DNA from: JAFGTX01 sp942492225
Lineage (GTDB): Bacteria; Bacillota; Clostridia; Peptostreptococcales; Acidaminobacteraceae
Length of the DNA: 33,429 nt
Reading direction: 5' to 3'
NCBI GenBank assembly: GCA_942492225.1
Contig: CALODS010000068.1
Location: 1 to 33,429, forward strand
Below are positions 18,355 to 26,467 of the stretch, in pieces. The notes under the pieces are model-generated. The model ran no database searches and was not told the DNA's origin. It was given only the letters and a program-made list of their open reading frames with translations. A program made the position numbers and the translations under genes. Each line of letters opens with the position of its first letter. The stretch's first letter is position 1.

Positions 18355-18390
18355 AAAACGCCTCCTCAATTATATATCTTTACTATTCAA

Positions 18391-18399
18391 ATTGTATCA
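18391..18399 (-). promoter_or_regulatory. Candidate extended -10 promoter for the flavoprotein gene
   Basis: Minus-strand TGATACAAT fits an extended -10, about 35 bases before the ATG. There is no clear -35. A 12-bp palindrome CAACATATGTTG lies just upstream at 18422-18433 and could be an operator. Confidence 0.35.
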
Positions 18400-18435
18400 T
18401 AAAAATTATAGCATATGCCCACAACATATGTTGCT

Positions 18436-20838
18436 CTATTCATCACTCTCTACATCAGAAATAGGAAGTCTTATCGCAAAGGTAGTCCCCATTTTTGTAG
18501 AATTTTCAATAACAATACTTCCTTTATGACTTTCGATTATTTTATAGGATACACTTAATCCGAGGCCTGTTCCACTGCCTACTTCTTTGGTTGTAAAGAA
18601 TGGATCAAATATTTGATTTTGTATTTCTTCTGGAATACCTTCACCAGTATCAGTAATTCGAATTAGTATATCTCCATTATCTTTTCGGGTTTGTATTGTT
18701 ATTGTCCCATGATCTTTAATTGAATGAGACGCATTTATCAATAAATTTATAAAAACTTGATTTAGATTTCCGATATTACATATAATTGGTGGTATTTCAC
18801 CATAATCCTTAATCACGTCCACTTTATATTTTAATTCATTGGCTATAATCTTCAATGCAATTTCTAACCCGACATGTATATCCGCTAGTCCCATTTCAGA
18901 TGTCTTTCTAGAAAAAGCACTCATCCCTTGAACTATTTTCTTTACACGCTCTGTACCATCCAATGTTTCATCAATTAAATCAACTATATCTTCCATGATA
19001 AAATCTATTCCTAAGTCAAGTTTTAACTGTTGAATTTTGTCTTGTAATTGAACTAAAAATGAACTTACCAACTCATTAGTAGCTGTTTCTCTGAGTCTTT
19101 TAATCTCCTCTTCTTCTCCTACGAAGTAGAGATTCAACTTCTCGCTATATTCTTGTATCATAGCCACATTACTGATTATAAAACCCATAGGATTGTTAAT
19201 TTCATGAGCAACACCCGCTGCCAATTGGCCAATAGAAGCCATTTTTTCTTGATGAGCAATCTGTAAATCTGCATTTTTTAAATTCTCATAAGCAACTTCC
19301 AACTCTGCCCTACTTTTTTTAAGACCTTCCTCAGCAAGTTTTCTTTCAGCTACTTCTCGACGAAGTTCTTTATCACTTTCTTCTAAACTTAGAACAGTCT
19401 GTGACAATTCTATGGTTCTTTGCTTAACTTTTTCATCAAGTTCATTATAAAATTGATTCAATTCTTTACCCATTTCCTCAAAATTTTTCATTAATATATT
19501 AATTTCATTAATATTTTCTTCACGACTTTCAAATTGGAAATCTGCAACGTTATTTCCTATTTCCGTAGTTTTTAATGCCAATCGACTAATAGGCTCTGCG
19601 ATTCTTGAAGCTATTTTTTTAGATTTATAAATCAAAAAACTAAAGAATATAATATAAAAAATGATCATTGCAAAAAAGGCAATTAAGCCTGCCTTCTTAG
19701 TAAGTTTTTCAAGCTTATATACTGGCTCAAAGAAAATATCTTTATCTACTAAAATAAGTAAGCGCCATTGTGTCTCTTCAATCACTGACTGGGTAAGAAA
19801 ATATGATTTATCATTTATAGTTAGATCATTAACGCCATTATTGCTATCAAAAATAGTTCTAATTTGATTGGCCAGTTGAGGATCTTTGTTTTTAAACAGA
19901 TTAAATTCCTCTGGCTTTAATGTATCCTGTTTAATAGTTGAATCATAGACTTGTTGGCGTAACTCTTTCAGACCAAAAACGCTCTCAATTGGTTCTGGCA
20001 TAGCCAAGATTACTCCATTTTTATCTACGAGAAAGGCGCTCGCATGCCATGGTAATTCAATATTCAAAATATTATTAACGATTTTATCTATTGTGATATC
20101 AATTCCTGTAACACCTTCTAAAAACCCCTCATTATTATAAATCGGTGTAATGCATGATGCCATCCATCCTTGCCCAGCTGGATCTAAATAAGCATCGGTC
20201 CATACTGTTTTCTTCTCTGGATTGTGCTGTTCGTCTGCTAAATAATAAAAATTATACTCTGGAATATTCATATTATCAGGAAAAACCTTATAAACATCCG
20301 TCAAGAAAGGATAATATCTATTCAACGAATCATATGCGTTAAAATAAACACTTACAATACTAGGATCACTTTCAACAACTGCTTTGTAAAGAGGATCAAA
20401 GGCTTCTGTCTTTATAGCTTTTTCTTGTTCTTCTAAACCAATTTTTGTTATGTTAGGATAAAATAAAGATGAACCGCCATTGTCGTTTAATTTATAAGTT
20501 ACGCCATTATCTGCCACCATCAGTTCAATTTCACCTGCTGGGAGTGCAAAAACATCTGGATTAGTAAAAAAACGAGTATTTTCTTTTTGGAGTATATCGC
20601 CTAACATACTGACAGAAACCATTTGTTGATTGATATCTTTAACTTCTCGATTGCTAATCTCACCAATATTTGAGCGTGCCTCATTTAATAAGGTTTCCCT
20701 CGTATTTAATTCTATATAACCAGTAATACTAAAATACATTATCAATAATGTCATTTCTATAATCAATATTGGCATTAATGCGGTCTTAAGATACTCGTTA
20801 TATATAATATCTTTGATTGTTTTTTTACTCTTAATCAT
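18436..20838 (-). CDS. Cache-domain sensor histidine kinase
   Basis: An 800-residue membrane kinase. A first helix (about 18-40), a long extracytoplasmic Cache-like sensor (about 41-385, with WMASCITPIYNNEGFLEGVTG and VDKNGVILAMP, as in dCache domains), a second helix (about 387-410), a HAMP-like linker, a coiled coil (about 470-530), then the kinase core: GVAHEINNPMG with phosphoacceptor His545, NLLINASHSI (N box), DTGEGIPEEIQ and GSGTGLGLSV (G boxes). The order matches chemotaxis-like ligand sensing in the outer medium. ATG has TAGGAGG upstream. It follows the REC/HD-GYP gene by 32 bases on the same strand, so the two form a two-component pair that likely ties an external ligand to c-di-GMP breakdown. 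The ligand is unknown. Confidence 0.93.
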   Translation of the reverse strand: MIKSKKTIKDIIYNEYLKTALMPILIIEMTLLIMYFSITGYIELNTRETLLNEARSNIGEISNREVKDINQQMVSVSMLGDILQKENTRFFTNPDVFALPAGEIELMVADNGVTYKLNDNGGSSLFYPNITKIGLEEQEKAIKTEAFDPLYKAVVESDPSIVSVYFNAYDSLNRYYPFLTDVYKVFPDNMNIPEYNFYYLADEQHNPEKKTVWTDAYLDPAGQGWMASCITPIYNNEGFLEGVTGIDITIDKIVNNILNIELPWHASAFLVDKNGVILAMPEPIESVFGLKELRQQVYDSTIKQDTLKPEEFNLFKNKDPQLANQIRTIFDSNNGVNDLTINDKSYFLTQSVIEETQWRLLILVDKDIFFEPVYKLEKLTKKAGLIAFFAMIIFYIIFFSFLIYKSKKIASRIAEPISRLALKTTEIGNNVADFQFESREENINEINILMKNFEEMGKELNQFYNELDEKVKQRTIELSQTVLSLEESDKELRREVAERKLAEEGLKKSRAELEVAYENLKNADLQIAHQEKMASIGQLAAGVAHEINNPMGFIISNVAMIQEYSEKLNLYFVGEEEEIKRLRETATNELVSSFLVQLQDKIQQLKLDLGIDFIMEDIVDLIDETLDGTERVKKIVQGMSAFSRKTSEMGLADIHVGLEIALKIIANELKYKVDVIKDYGEIPPIICNIGNLNQVFINLLINASHSIKDHGTITIQTRKDNGDILIRITDTGEGIPEEIQNQIFDPFFTTKEVGSGTGLGLSVSYKIIESHKGSIVIENSTKMGTTFAIRLPISDVESDE

Positions 20839-20870
20839 AAGTTGCCTCCTAAATACAAATAGGTATTCAT

Positions 20871-21944
20871 TTATTTTAAAATATTATACAAATTGGCACT
20901 TAAAATCTGCTCGGCAGGAAATATAAAGTTTTCTAGTGCCTGCTCGACAATCTCAACCAACTTTGGATCAAATGCTTTTCCTGATTCGGAACTAATAATT
21001 TTAAGTGATTCAGTATTTGTTTTTTCAATTTTATAAGGTCTTTTTTCTCTCAAAGCTACATAAACATCCGCTAAGGAAAGTACTTGTGATGCTTGTAATA
21101 TATTATTACCTCTAAGTCCCTGAGGATATCCACTACCATCATAACGTTCGTGATGTTGTCGTACTACTTCTGCTACATCTTGCATAAAGTCCAACTCTTT
21201 TAATATTTCTGCACTTACATTGGCATGATGATTCATTTGCTGTCGTTCAAGGTCATCTAGTTTTCCGTTTTTATAAAGAATACTGTCCTTTATTGCAATT
21301 TTTCCTATATCATGAAATAAAGCTGCAAGTTTTAAATATTTGCGTTCTGCCTCAGAATATTTTAAAGACTCCGCAATTACATCGACTACATAAGCAACTT
21401 TTATGGAATGGTTATACAATTCCATATCTTTTGCTTGAATTACTTTCATCAACGCCTGAACACCTTGTTCGTTAACCTTAACCATACGGTGCTCAAGTCT
21501 TTTTGTAATTTCAAGCCATTCTGTCTTTTCTTGCAATATGCTCGTTACAATTTCACTTTTTTCATCAATCAATTGTTTTTTTGAAACTGCTTCTGAAATA
21601 ACATTTACTAGCTGATTACCTTGCCAAGGTTTCGAAATGTACTTAAATATATTTCCTTCATTAATTGCATTAACAACTATATTAAGATCACCATCACCTG
21701 TCATTAAAACACGAATAGCATTTGGCTGTGTATTTTTTGAAACCATTAAAACATCTAATCCACTTTGAAATGGCATATGGTAATCTACAACAATCACATC
21801 AAATTGATTGTTGTTTATGTTTTCAATTGCATCCTTAGAATTATCCACTAAGACTAATTCATAGTGTAACTCTCTAAGTTCGCGTGAAATCGCTTTTAAA
21901 ACTAAAGTTTCATCATCTACAATTAAAACTCTTGCTTTATTCAT
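20871..21944 (-). CDS. Response regulator with HD-GYP output domain
   Basis: A 357-residue RpfG-like regulator. An N-terminal receiver domain (LIVDDE, phosphoacceptor Asp54 in VVDYHMP, conserved Thr in LMTGDG and Lys in ISKPW) is followed by a linker helix and an HD-GYP domain with HDIGK (His211, Asp212), NHHANVSAEIL and HHERYDGSGYP. A late motif reads DVYVALREKRPYK, where the usual second Asp (DxxDAL) is Val; the metal-binding first Asp is kept. It probably degrades c-di-GMP when phosphorylated by the kinase encoded next. The frame extends to GTG 21956, but that lies within the GGGAGGA site; ATG 21944 is the start. Confidence 0.92.
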   Translation of the reverse strand: MNKARVLIVDDETLVLKAISRELRELHYELVLVDNSKDAIENINNNQFDVIVVDYHMPFQSGLDVLMVSKNTQPNAIRVLMTGDGDLNIVVNAINEGNIFKYISKPWQGNQLVNVISEAVSKKQLIDEKSEIVTSILQEKTEWLEITKRLEHRMVKVNEQGVQALMKVIQAKDMELYNHSIKVAYVVDVIAESLKYSEAERKYLKLAALFHDIGKIAIKDSILYKNGKLDDLERQQMNHHANVSAEILKELDFMQDVAEVVRQHHERYDGSGYPQGLRGNNILQASQVLSLADVYVALREKRPYKIEKTNTESLKIISSESGKAFDPKLVEIVEQALENFIFPAEQILSANLYNILK

Positions 21945-22177
21945 ATTTCCTCCCACTTTAAAACATACTCAGTGCGATAAAATTACCCATTTATACATTC
22001 ATACCACAGTTCGTTTAATTCATTCACCAACTTGCATTTTGCTTCACTTTAATAAATCTAAAGTAATTTCCTCACACAAAAAAAATTAGGATTAATAGTT
22101 TATTCATTTATCTCTCCTAATCTTCTATCGCATAGTAGTAAAGGATTATCCATATCATAAGAAGTCTGTACCACGCG
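21945..22177. other. Gene-poor stretch with a stop-truncated leader peptide
   Basis: On the minus strand an AGGAGAG site precedes ATG 22107, which opens a signal-like MNKLLILIFFV and then a TGA at 22072; reading on gives GNYFRFIKVKQNASW and another stop. This looks like the ruined start of a secreted protein. The frame of the decayed gene at 22178-22519 continues past its last stop to 22100 and overlaps this ATG. Nothing else is seen. Confidence 0.35.
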
Positions 22178-22519
22178 TTAATCTTTAACCATCTGATAAC
22201 CCATTGACTTGTAAGTTGTATCAGGATCATATTCTATCGTCACATATATCGGTTCAACTGGATCAATCACAGGGAATCCTTCCAAATGATACGTGAAATT
22301 ACTTTTATCAAGGTACTTTGAAATCACATCCTGTTCAAGTGCAACTACTTGTTGGTCATAATTCTCAATAAGAATAAAGTATGGTTATTCATTACTGCTT
22401 AAAATTCCTTGAAAAGAAACTCTATTTTTTAAGTCATTCACTCATATTTTATTCTCATCAACATTCCGCTTAATATAGTCATTTTTGTATACGCAAAAAT
22501 ATTTATTGATAAAACACAT
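22178..22519 (-). pseudogene. Decayed small gene of unknown function
   Basis: An AGGGAGG site precedes ATG 22519. The same frame runs to TAA 22178 but is broken by TGA at 22444-22442 and by one TAA near 22388. Between stops the sequence is protein-like: YFILIENYDQQVVALEQDV, FPVIDPVEPIYVTIEYDPD, TTYKSMGYQMVKD. I do not recognise the family. Because a TAA is present as well as a TGA, decay is more likely than recoding. Confidence 0.5.
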
Positions 22520-22535
22520 ATGCCAAATCCTCCCT

Positions 22536-22570
22536 AAAAAAATCCCTGAGTATTCTAATAATACTCAGGG
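22536..22570 (-). terminator. Intrinsic terminator (retained from the SLH gene)
   Basis: CCCTGAGTATT pairs perfectly with its complement (22544-22554 with 22560-22570 region), followed on the minus strand by seven T after one A. It lies about 35 bases past the stop of the SLH fragment, as expected for that gene's original terminator. A T-rich run on the plus side may make it bidirectional. Confidence 0.75.
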
Positions 22571-22605
22571 TCTTTTTATACATTTACACCTTATTTTAGA
22601 TTGTA

Positions 22606-22800
22606 TTACTCATTAATAAGATTTGATGCCACCAATAGATTTTTAATCGCCTGTGCTGCTTCCGCATAAGTCAAATTTGATTTTGGTGAAAGTGTTGTTG
22701 GACTGCTACCATTAAACACATGAGTTGCCAATACATCTTTAACATAACCAGTCGCCCAGTTACTCACCTCGGCATAATCTGTGTAAGTCTGATATCTTAA
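22606..22800 (-). pseudogene. C-terminal fragment of an SLH-domain protein
   Basis: The frame reads TYTDYAEVSNWATGYVKDVL, then SPTTLSPKSNLTYAEAAQAI and KNLLVASNLINE before TAA. This is the second half of an SLH repeat (DxxxVSxWAxxYV ... LxPxxNLTxAEAAxxIxxLL). No start or upstream part exists: the fragment begins exactly where the GGDEF gene ends. SLH repeats bind secondary cell-wall polymers in Firmicutes. Confidence 0.72.
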
Positions 22801-23357
22801 AAAAATTCAAAGCCACCTTTGCCATTTTTTTTCACTTCATACATTGTAGAATCACTATTTTTTAATAATGTTTCAATGTTTGTGCCATTATCTGGATAAA
22901 TTGCAATACCAATAGAAGCATTTACATAACACTCATTATCGCCTATATGCATTTTTTCTTGCAATGTCTTATGGATTTTTTTAACTACTTTTGTTATTTC
23001 TTTTTTATCTTCAAACCCTCGGAGAAGAACTGAATATTCATCTCCACCCATCCTTGCTACTGTATCTGATTTTCGAATACAATGTTGAATCCTTTTTCCT
23101 ACAGTGATTAAAACTGAATCTCCAGCTTCATGACCATAGTTATCATTGACGTTCTTAAAACCATCTAAATCAATAAAAAGCAATGCGAATCGTGTATTTT
23201 CTCTTTCACTTTCAACAATTAGTCTCTCTAATCGTTCGAAAAACAATCTTCTATTAGGAAGACCTGTTAACTTATCATAGTTGGCTTCTTGTTCTAACGC
23301 TCTTTCTAATTTTTTACGTTCCGTAATGTCTATTGCTGAACCTACAATATATGCTAT
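22797..23357 (-). pseudogene. 5'-truncated PAS-GGDEF diguanylate cyclase
   Basis: The frame is open from 23357 to TAA 22797 and starts in the last strand of a PAS domain (IVGSAIDITERKKLERALEQ), followed by a complete GGDEF domain: DKLTGLPNRR, FALLFIDLDGFKNVND, an RKSD inhibitory site, then MGGDEY (active-site loop with Tyr at the last position) and MYEVKKNGKGG. Upstream it meets TAG at 23360-23358 exactly where a PRC-barrel fragment in the opposite orientation begins, so the sensor part and promoter were lost by a rearrangement. A TTG at 23246 has no Shine-Dalgarno. The GGDEF domain itself would be active if translated. Confidence 0.75.
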
Positions 23358-23523
23358 CTAGATGGCGAAATAGGAAAAGTGAAAGATTTTTATTTTGATG
23401 ATGAAACTTGGGTAATTCGCTATCTGATTATTAACACTGGCAATTGGTTAACTGGCCATCAAGTGTTAATTTCACCACATTCAATCACTTCAGTTAATAA
23501 AGACAAAGAGCAAGACGCTTATT
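23356..23523 (+). pseudogene. PRC-barrel domain fragment
   Basis: On the plus strand the sequence reads LDGEIGKVKDFYFDDETWV, then IRYLIINTGNWLTGHQVLIS and PHSITSVNKDKEQ. This matches the common 'DGEIGKVxDFYFDDxxWxIRYLVVDTGxWLxGRxVLISP' PRC-barrel pattern found in small stress-related proteins. Both ends are cut: upstream it abuts the headless PAS-GGDEF gene, downstream similarity stops near 23516 before the end of the hybrid kinase gene. The frame continues to 23663 but that part overlaps the kinase in antisense. Confidence 0.7.
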
Positions 23524-23542
23524 TGATCGGAGTATATGTTTT

Positions 23543-25750
23543 TCATCTCCCCAATGCCTCTATTTGTCTATTTAATATTCTAGTCTTTAACGCTAATAGT
23601 TCCTTTCTAAGCAGTTCTTTATTCAAGGGTTTTGATATTATGCTATTACATCCCCAATTGTAGTAGGCGTTAACTTGTTCATCAAGAACACTTGCAGTCA
23701 TCGCAACAACCCAAAGATTATTGTATTCAGGCAAGCTTCTAATCCGCTTCAAAACTTCTACACCATCCATAATGGGCATGTTCATATCCAAAAGCAATGC
23801 GTCAAAAGACTGTTTCTTTAATAGTTTCAAGGCTTCCTCACCATTAACCGCTTCTGTTATGTTTATACCGTATCCACTCAATATATTTTCCACAAGCAAT
23901 CTGTTTTCTTTAATATCCTCAGCAAGTAATATATTAATTGTTGTATCTTCTAATTCGCTTTCACTCTTTTGTGTAACACTGAAATTGAAATATTTCATTG
24001 GTATGCTCGAAACAACATTTTCAATTTCTCCAAAAAAACGATTCATCATTTGATCGGTTTTTTCCGCCGTCATAAGATACTGATCAAACTCAACAAAAAT
24101 CACATAGAATTCTTCCATTTTAAAATTACCAGTTAATCCTTTTAAACGATGAACCGCCTCTTTTAATGCACTTATATCATGCGCCTCAATGAAATGTTTC
24201 ATTTGATCAACTTGCTCTGGTATATCCGCTAGGACTAATTCAAGTAAATCTGCAGTTTCAATATCTTTCATCTGCCATTTGATCACTAGATCTTCATACT
24301 CAGATGTATCTACCGATAAATCTTCCGTCAACATTAATTCTACTGTAAACTGAGTTCCTTTATTCACTTCACTGACAAGTTCAATTGTACCTTGCATATT
24401 TTCTACCAGTTTTTCGCATATGGCAAGACCTAATCCAGTACCACCATAAACACGTGTAGTAGACATATCTGATTGTGAAAAGACATCAAATACTTTTTTT
24501 TGCATCTCTAATGGAATACCAATACCTGAATCACTCACTTTTATTTGCAACATGGGTTGATCATATGAAACTACTAATTCAACGAAACCTTTGGAAGTAA
24601 ACTTAATAGCATTACTTAACAAATTGTTAAGAATTTGCTTAATACGATATACATCACCAAACAAATTTAAAGGACGCGACTGCTCAAACTTTACTATAAA
24701 TCGAATATGTTTGTGTTCAGCATGAGGTTGATAGTTCCTATTAATGTCCAAAAGTAACTCTGGTAAAGAAAATGATTGATTTTCTAACGCAAATTCACTC
24801 AATTCTAATTTTGATATATCCATAATATCATTAACAATGTCCATCAAATGATTCCCTGATTTTATTATTATATCTAACAATTTAAGTTTGTCTTTTTTTA
24901 CTTCATTTTCTTGAAGAAGTTCTGAAAATCCAACGATAGAATTAAGGGGTGTTCGAATTTCATGGCTCATGTTTGCAAAGAATTGCATTTTCTTATGAAC
25001 AAATTCTTCTGCCTCTTTTCTAGAATTTTGAAGATCACTCGTATCCCTTTCAACTTCTTCCGCCATATGATTAAAAGCATTTTTCAACTGCATAAACTCA
25101 TTATTTACGGACTCTACTATCCTATAATTATAATTTCCTATAGCAATTTCTTCTGAAGCTACCGAAAAATATTTTAGCGGACGCGCAATTGAGTGATGTA
25201 TAAATATAAATAGAAATATAACAATAGCTGTACCTAGTCCAAAAACAAATACACCAAACCCTTTTTGGAAAACATGACTGTGCCAGCGCTCATAATCTGG
25301 ACTTATTTTGAGATAGATAACCCAGTGGACCATCTCATTTTCTACTGAATTGTCTTGTGATTTCGGAAGTGGACTCAAAATAACAGATGTATCATCGATT
25401 AAATCTTGAAACGCTAATAAATCAACACTTTCATCAATCGTTTGAATATCATCATGTTTATTGCTGAATATGATAAGATTATCTCTGTTATAAATACGAA
25501 GCGTCTCAATCATTTCACTAGAGCCCATATTATCAATTAGGCGTTGAATTTCTTCTGAATGTTCAATTGTCTTCATAGACTTAATTGCATGTTCAATACT
25601 TTGGATTACGACATAAGACTCTTCAATAATCCGTTGATGAATCTGTTTGTTAATCCATTGACTAAAAATAAAACTCGCCATCATACTGATACATACAACA
25701 ATCAGTAAGACACCCATGGCTACCTTAGAGAATACAGTTCCTTTTTTCAT
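23543..25750 (-). CDS. Hybrid sensor histidine kinase (HisKA-HATPase-HPt-REC)
   Basis: A 735-residue membrane kinase. First helix (about 10-30), extracytoplasmic sensor (31-165), second helix (166-190), HAMP (about 190-240), a HisKA domain with MSHEIRTPLN (His263), HATPase with NLLSNAIKF, DSGIGIP and GGTGLGLA, then an HPt-like helix bundle (VHRLKG, His534) and a C-terminal receiver domain (LLLDMNMPIMDG, Asp655; ISKPLN). The order HPt before REC differs from the more common REC-then-HPt. It lies eight bases after the small receiver gene, so the phosphate may pass His263-Asp655-His534 to the separate receiver (inference). The end of the gene lies next to a rearrangement junction but the receiver domain is complete. 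Signal unknown. Confidence 0.92.
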   Translation of the reverse strand: MKKGTVFSKVAMGVLLIVVCISMMASFIFSQWINKQIHQRIIEESYVVIQSIEHAIKSMKTIEHSEEIQRLIDNMGSSEMIETLRIYNRDNLIIFSNKHDDIQTIDESVDLLAFQDLIDDTSVILSPLPKSQDNSVENEMVHWVIYLKISPDYERWHSHVFQKGFGVFVFGLGTAIVIFLFIFIHHSIARPLKYFSVASEEIAIGNYNYRIVESVNNEFMQLKNAFNHMAEEVERDTSDLQNSRKEAEEFVHKKMQFFANMSHEIRTPLNSIVGFSELLQENEVKKDKLKLLDIIIKSGNHLMDIVNDIMDISKLELSEFALENQSFSLPELLLDINRNYQPHAEHKHIRFIVKFEQSRPLNLFGDVYRIKQILNNLLSNAIKFTSKGFVELVVSYDQPMLQIKVSDSGIGIPLEMQKKVFDVFSQSDMSTTRVYGGTGLGLAICEKLVENMQGTIELVSEVNKGTQFTVELMLTEDLSVDTSEYEDLVIKWQMKDIETADLLELVLADIPEQVDQMKHFIEAHDISALKEAVHRLKGLTGNFKMEEFYVIFVEFDQYLMTAEKTDQMMNRFFGEIENVVSSIPMKYFNFSVTQKSESELEDTTINILLAEDIKENRLLVENILSGYGINITEAVNGEEALKLLKKQSFDALLLDMNMPIMDGVEVLKRIRSLPEYNNLWVVAMTASVLDEQVNAYYNWGCNSIISKPLNKELLRKELLALKTRILNRQIEALGR

Positions 25751-25758
25751 GGCTACCT

Positions 25759-26115
25759 CTATCTCATTATTTCCTTCAAAAGTGGTATAAATTCGGTTTC
25801 TGTATCTACTGGTTTTTTTAGCATACCGTGAATTTCAACACCTAACATTTCAGAATATTTCCCTTCGTAATCGTGTGCTGTCATAATTACTTTTTTAATA
25901 TTAGGATATTGATTTTCTAACCAACGTAATAATTCAAAGCCATTTTCATCAGCCATGTGCAGATCTGTGACAACAACTTTAATGTCCTTCATTTGAATAA
26001 TAAGTTCCTTTGCGTCCTTCACACTTGAACAAGTTATAATTTCTAATCCTGAGTTTACCATCTTTCTTTTAATAAGTTCTAATGCAAATATCTCATCGTC
26101 TACTATTAGTATCAT
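25759..26115 (-). CDS. Single-domain response regulator
   Basis: A 118-residue stand-alone receiver domain with the acidic pair in LIVDDE, the phosphoacceptor Asp51 in VVVTDLHMADENG, Thr in VIMTAHD and Lys in LKKPVD. There is no output domain, so it should act through protein contacts or as a phosphorelay carrier. The AGGAGGGG site eight bases before ATG 26115 fixes the start; the longer frame to 26160 begins before it. It is first in an operon with the hybrid kinase. Confidence 0.9.
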   Translation of the reverse strand: MILIVDDEIFALELIKRKMVNSGLEIITCSSVKDAKELIIQMKDIKVVVTDLHMADENGFELLRWLENQYPNIKKVIMTAHDYEGKYSEMLGVEIHGMLKKPVDTETEFIPLLKEIMR

Positions 26116-26467
26116 AAAACCCCTCCTTTTTTTAAGTATATTTTCCACAATTGTACCCATAGAGATCAGTACTTATTCATTATTTAGTCAATTGACCGAA
26201 ACTGTCTGCCATATCTGATGTATGTACTTCAGATATGGCAGACAGTTTTTCAATCAATTATATCCATAACTTCTCTTGATACTTAATGAATCAAAATAGT
26301 TTTTCCACTAAAATTTTTATAAGCAACAAACCTTCTTCTTTTAATTAGTCAATTTCATACGTTGAATCATTTTTTGACATAAAAAGTCTGTTTCATGTAA
26401 ATAACCGTTCTTTTAACTTTCAATCTATATACTTAAAATAATACAAAAAAAATAATAGGAGTGATTC
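26116..26467. other. Divergent intergenic region with long hairpin and promoter candidate
   Basis: This 352-base AT-rich stretch separates the receiver/kinase operon (minus) from the secreted leucine-rich protein gene (plus). It has a 20-bp perfect hairpin (26199-26248) and a TTGACA at 26374-26379 with a weak -10 (GTAAAT or TAAATA) 17-18 bases later, facing the plus-strand gene. No c-di-GMP riboswitch motif was found. Confidence 0.5.
26199..26250 (+). repeat. Perfect 20-bp inverted repeat, terminator-like
   Basis: Arms 26199-26218 and 26229-26248 are perfectly complementary around a 10-base loop and are followed by TTTTT on the plus strand. As there is no plus-strand gene upstream, its role is not that of a normal terminator; it may insulate the divergent units, be part of a leader, or be a mobile hairpin element. 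Confidence 0.75.

Noticed and set aside
22072..22074. TGA after MNKLLILIFFV as a possible recoding site
   Set aside because: It follows a signal-like helix rather than an active site and the frame ends again after 15 codons.
22442..22444. TGA in the 22178-22519 frame as a possible selenocysteine codon
   Set aside because: The same frame also contains a TAA, the residue context is not a redox motif, and no SECIS-like hairpin follows.
23379..23663. 94-codon plus-strand frame as a complete PRC-barrel gene
   Set aside because: Only its first half is PRC-barrel-like. The rest lies antisense to the hybrid kinase, and the N-terminal strand and ribosome site are missing.
26116..26467. c-di-GMP riboswitch before the surface protein genes
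   Set aside because: The neighbourhood made it plausible, but the conserved GEMM core sequences are not present.
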